DNA of 64,000 nt from Muscardinus avellanarius (Eukaryota; Chordata; Mammalia; Rodentia; Gliridae). Position 1 is the stretch's first letter, and the number at the start of each line of letters is the position of its first letter. A model generated the notes under the pieces. The model was not told where the DNA came from, made no database searches, and was given only the letters and a program-made list of their open reading frames with translations. A program made the translations under genes and the position numbers. Below, in pieces: positions 63,976 to 64,000 of the stretch. The DNA lies in assembly GCA_963383645.1 (NCBI GenBank), contig OY726560.1, forward strand, positions 28,542,800-28,606,799, in the 5' to 3' direction.

Positions 63976-64000
63976 AGAGGAGAGAGAGGGGGAGAAGAAG
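63745..64000 (-). mobile_element. MaLR-type LTR, antisense, cut by the window end
   Basis: gaaaagatttattttggctt, actgtttcaaagattttggc, tagaacatcatggaaaagag: the order expected for the reverse complement of a rodent MaLR (ORR1/MT-like) LTR. The GGGA and GA runs that follow are usual in this LTR type. Confidence 0.55.
63877..64000. repeat. (GGGA)n and (GA)n simple repeat
   Basis: GGGA repeats to about 63910, then about 27 GA repeats and a purine-only end that reaches the window edge. Confidence 0.92.

Overview
The window is mammalian nuclear DNA, very AT-rich, made of introns, interspersed repeats and eight short coding exons, all on the + strand. The exons join in frame (1,560 nt, 520 codons) into three consecutive CUB–Sushi modules. 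The best identification is an internal part of CSMD3, a very large type I membrane protein built of alternating CUB and Sushi (CCP) domains. CSMD3 is preferred to its paralogue CSMD1 from remembered differences in the Sushi segments (for example SCLDPGIPVHGRRYGHDF and [14 protein letters not shown]). Neither end of the gene is present: no start codon, signal peptide, transmembrane segment or stop was found.

The host is most likely a squirrel-family rodent (ground squirrel, marmot or tree squirrel). The main SINE is a composite: a B1/7SL-like left half (ggtgtggtggc…cccagcacttgggaggctgag) fused to an ID/tRNA-like right half (ggggatgtagctcag…tgggttcaatccccagtac). Free-standing ID elements are also present. 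This B1–ID dimer is the arrangement known from Sciuridae (MEN-type elements).

Layout: 1-3618 intron with two L1 fragments; 3619-3945 exon for CUB a; 7232-7426 exon for Sushi a; 7427-33267 a 25.8 kb intron holding most of the LTR elements; 33268-33406 and 40570-40757, two exons for CUB b; 46122-46310 exon for Sushi b; 53044-53160 and 59991-60206, two exons for CUB c; 62521-62709 exon for Sushi c; 62710-64000 intron running off the window. Every exon boundary is phase 1 except the junction inside CUB b, which is phase 2. Each module can therefore be read as a cassette.

The introns carry about 40 SINE copies, several L1 3' fragments, MIRs, many microsatellites and five LTR elements. Three insertions are especially legible: a complete MaLR provirus-like element with a 5-bp target duplication inside an L1; a solo ERVK-like LTR with a 6-bp target duplication inside a SINE that was also hit by a second SINE; and a solo LTR with clear CCAAT, TATA and polyadenylation signals. 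All are noncoding fossils as far as can be seen.

I found no prokaryotic system, CRISPR array, tRNA, rRNA or other host gene, and no convincing novel coding system. The points most worth checking are a weak 5' splice site in CUB b, a 213-bp tandem duplication just after the first CUB c exon, the layered insertions, and a SINE 80 bp upstream of the last exon.
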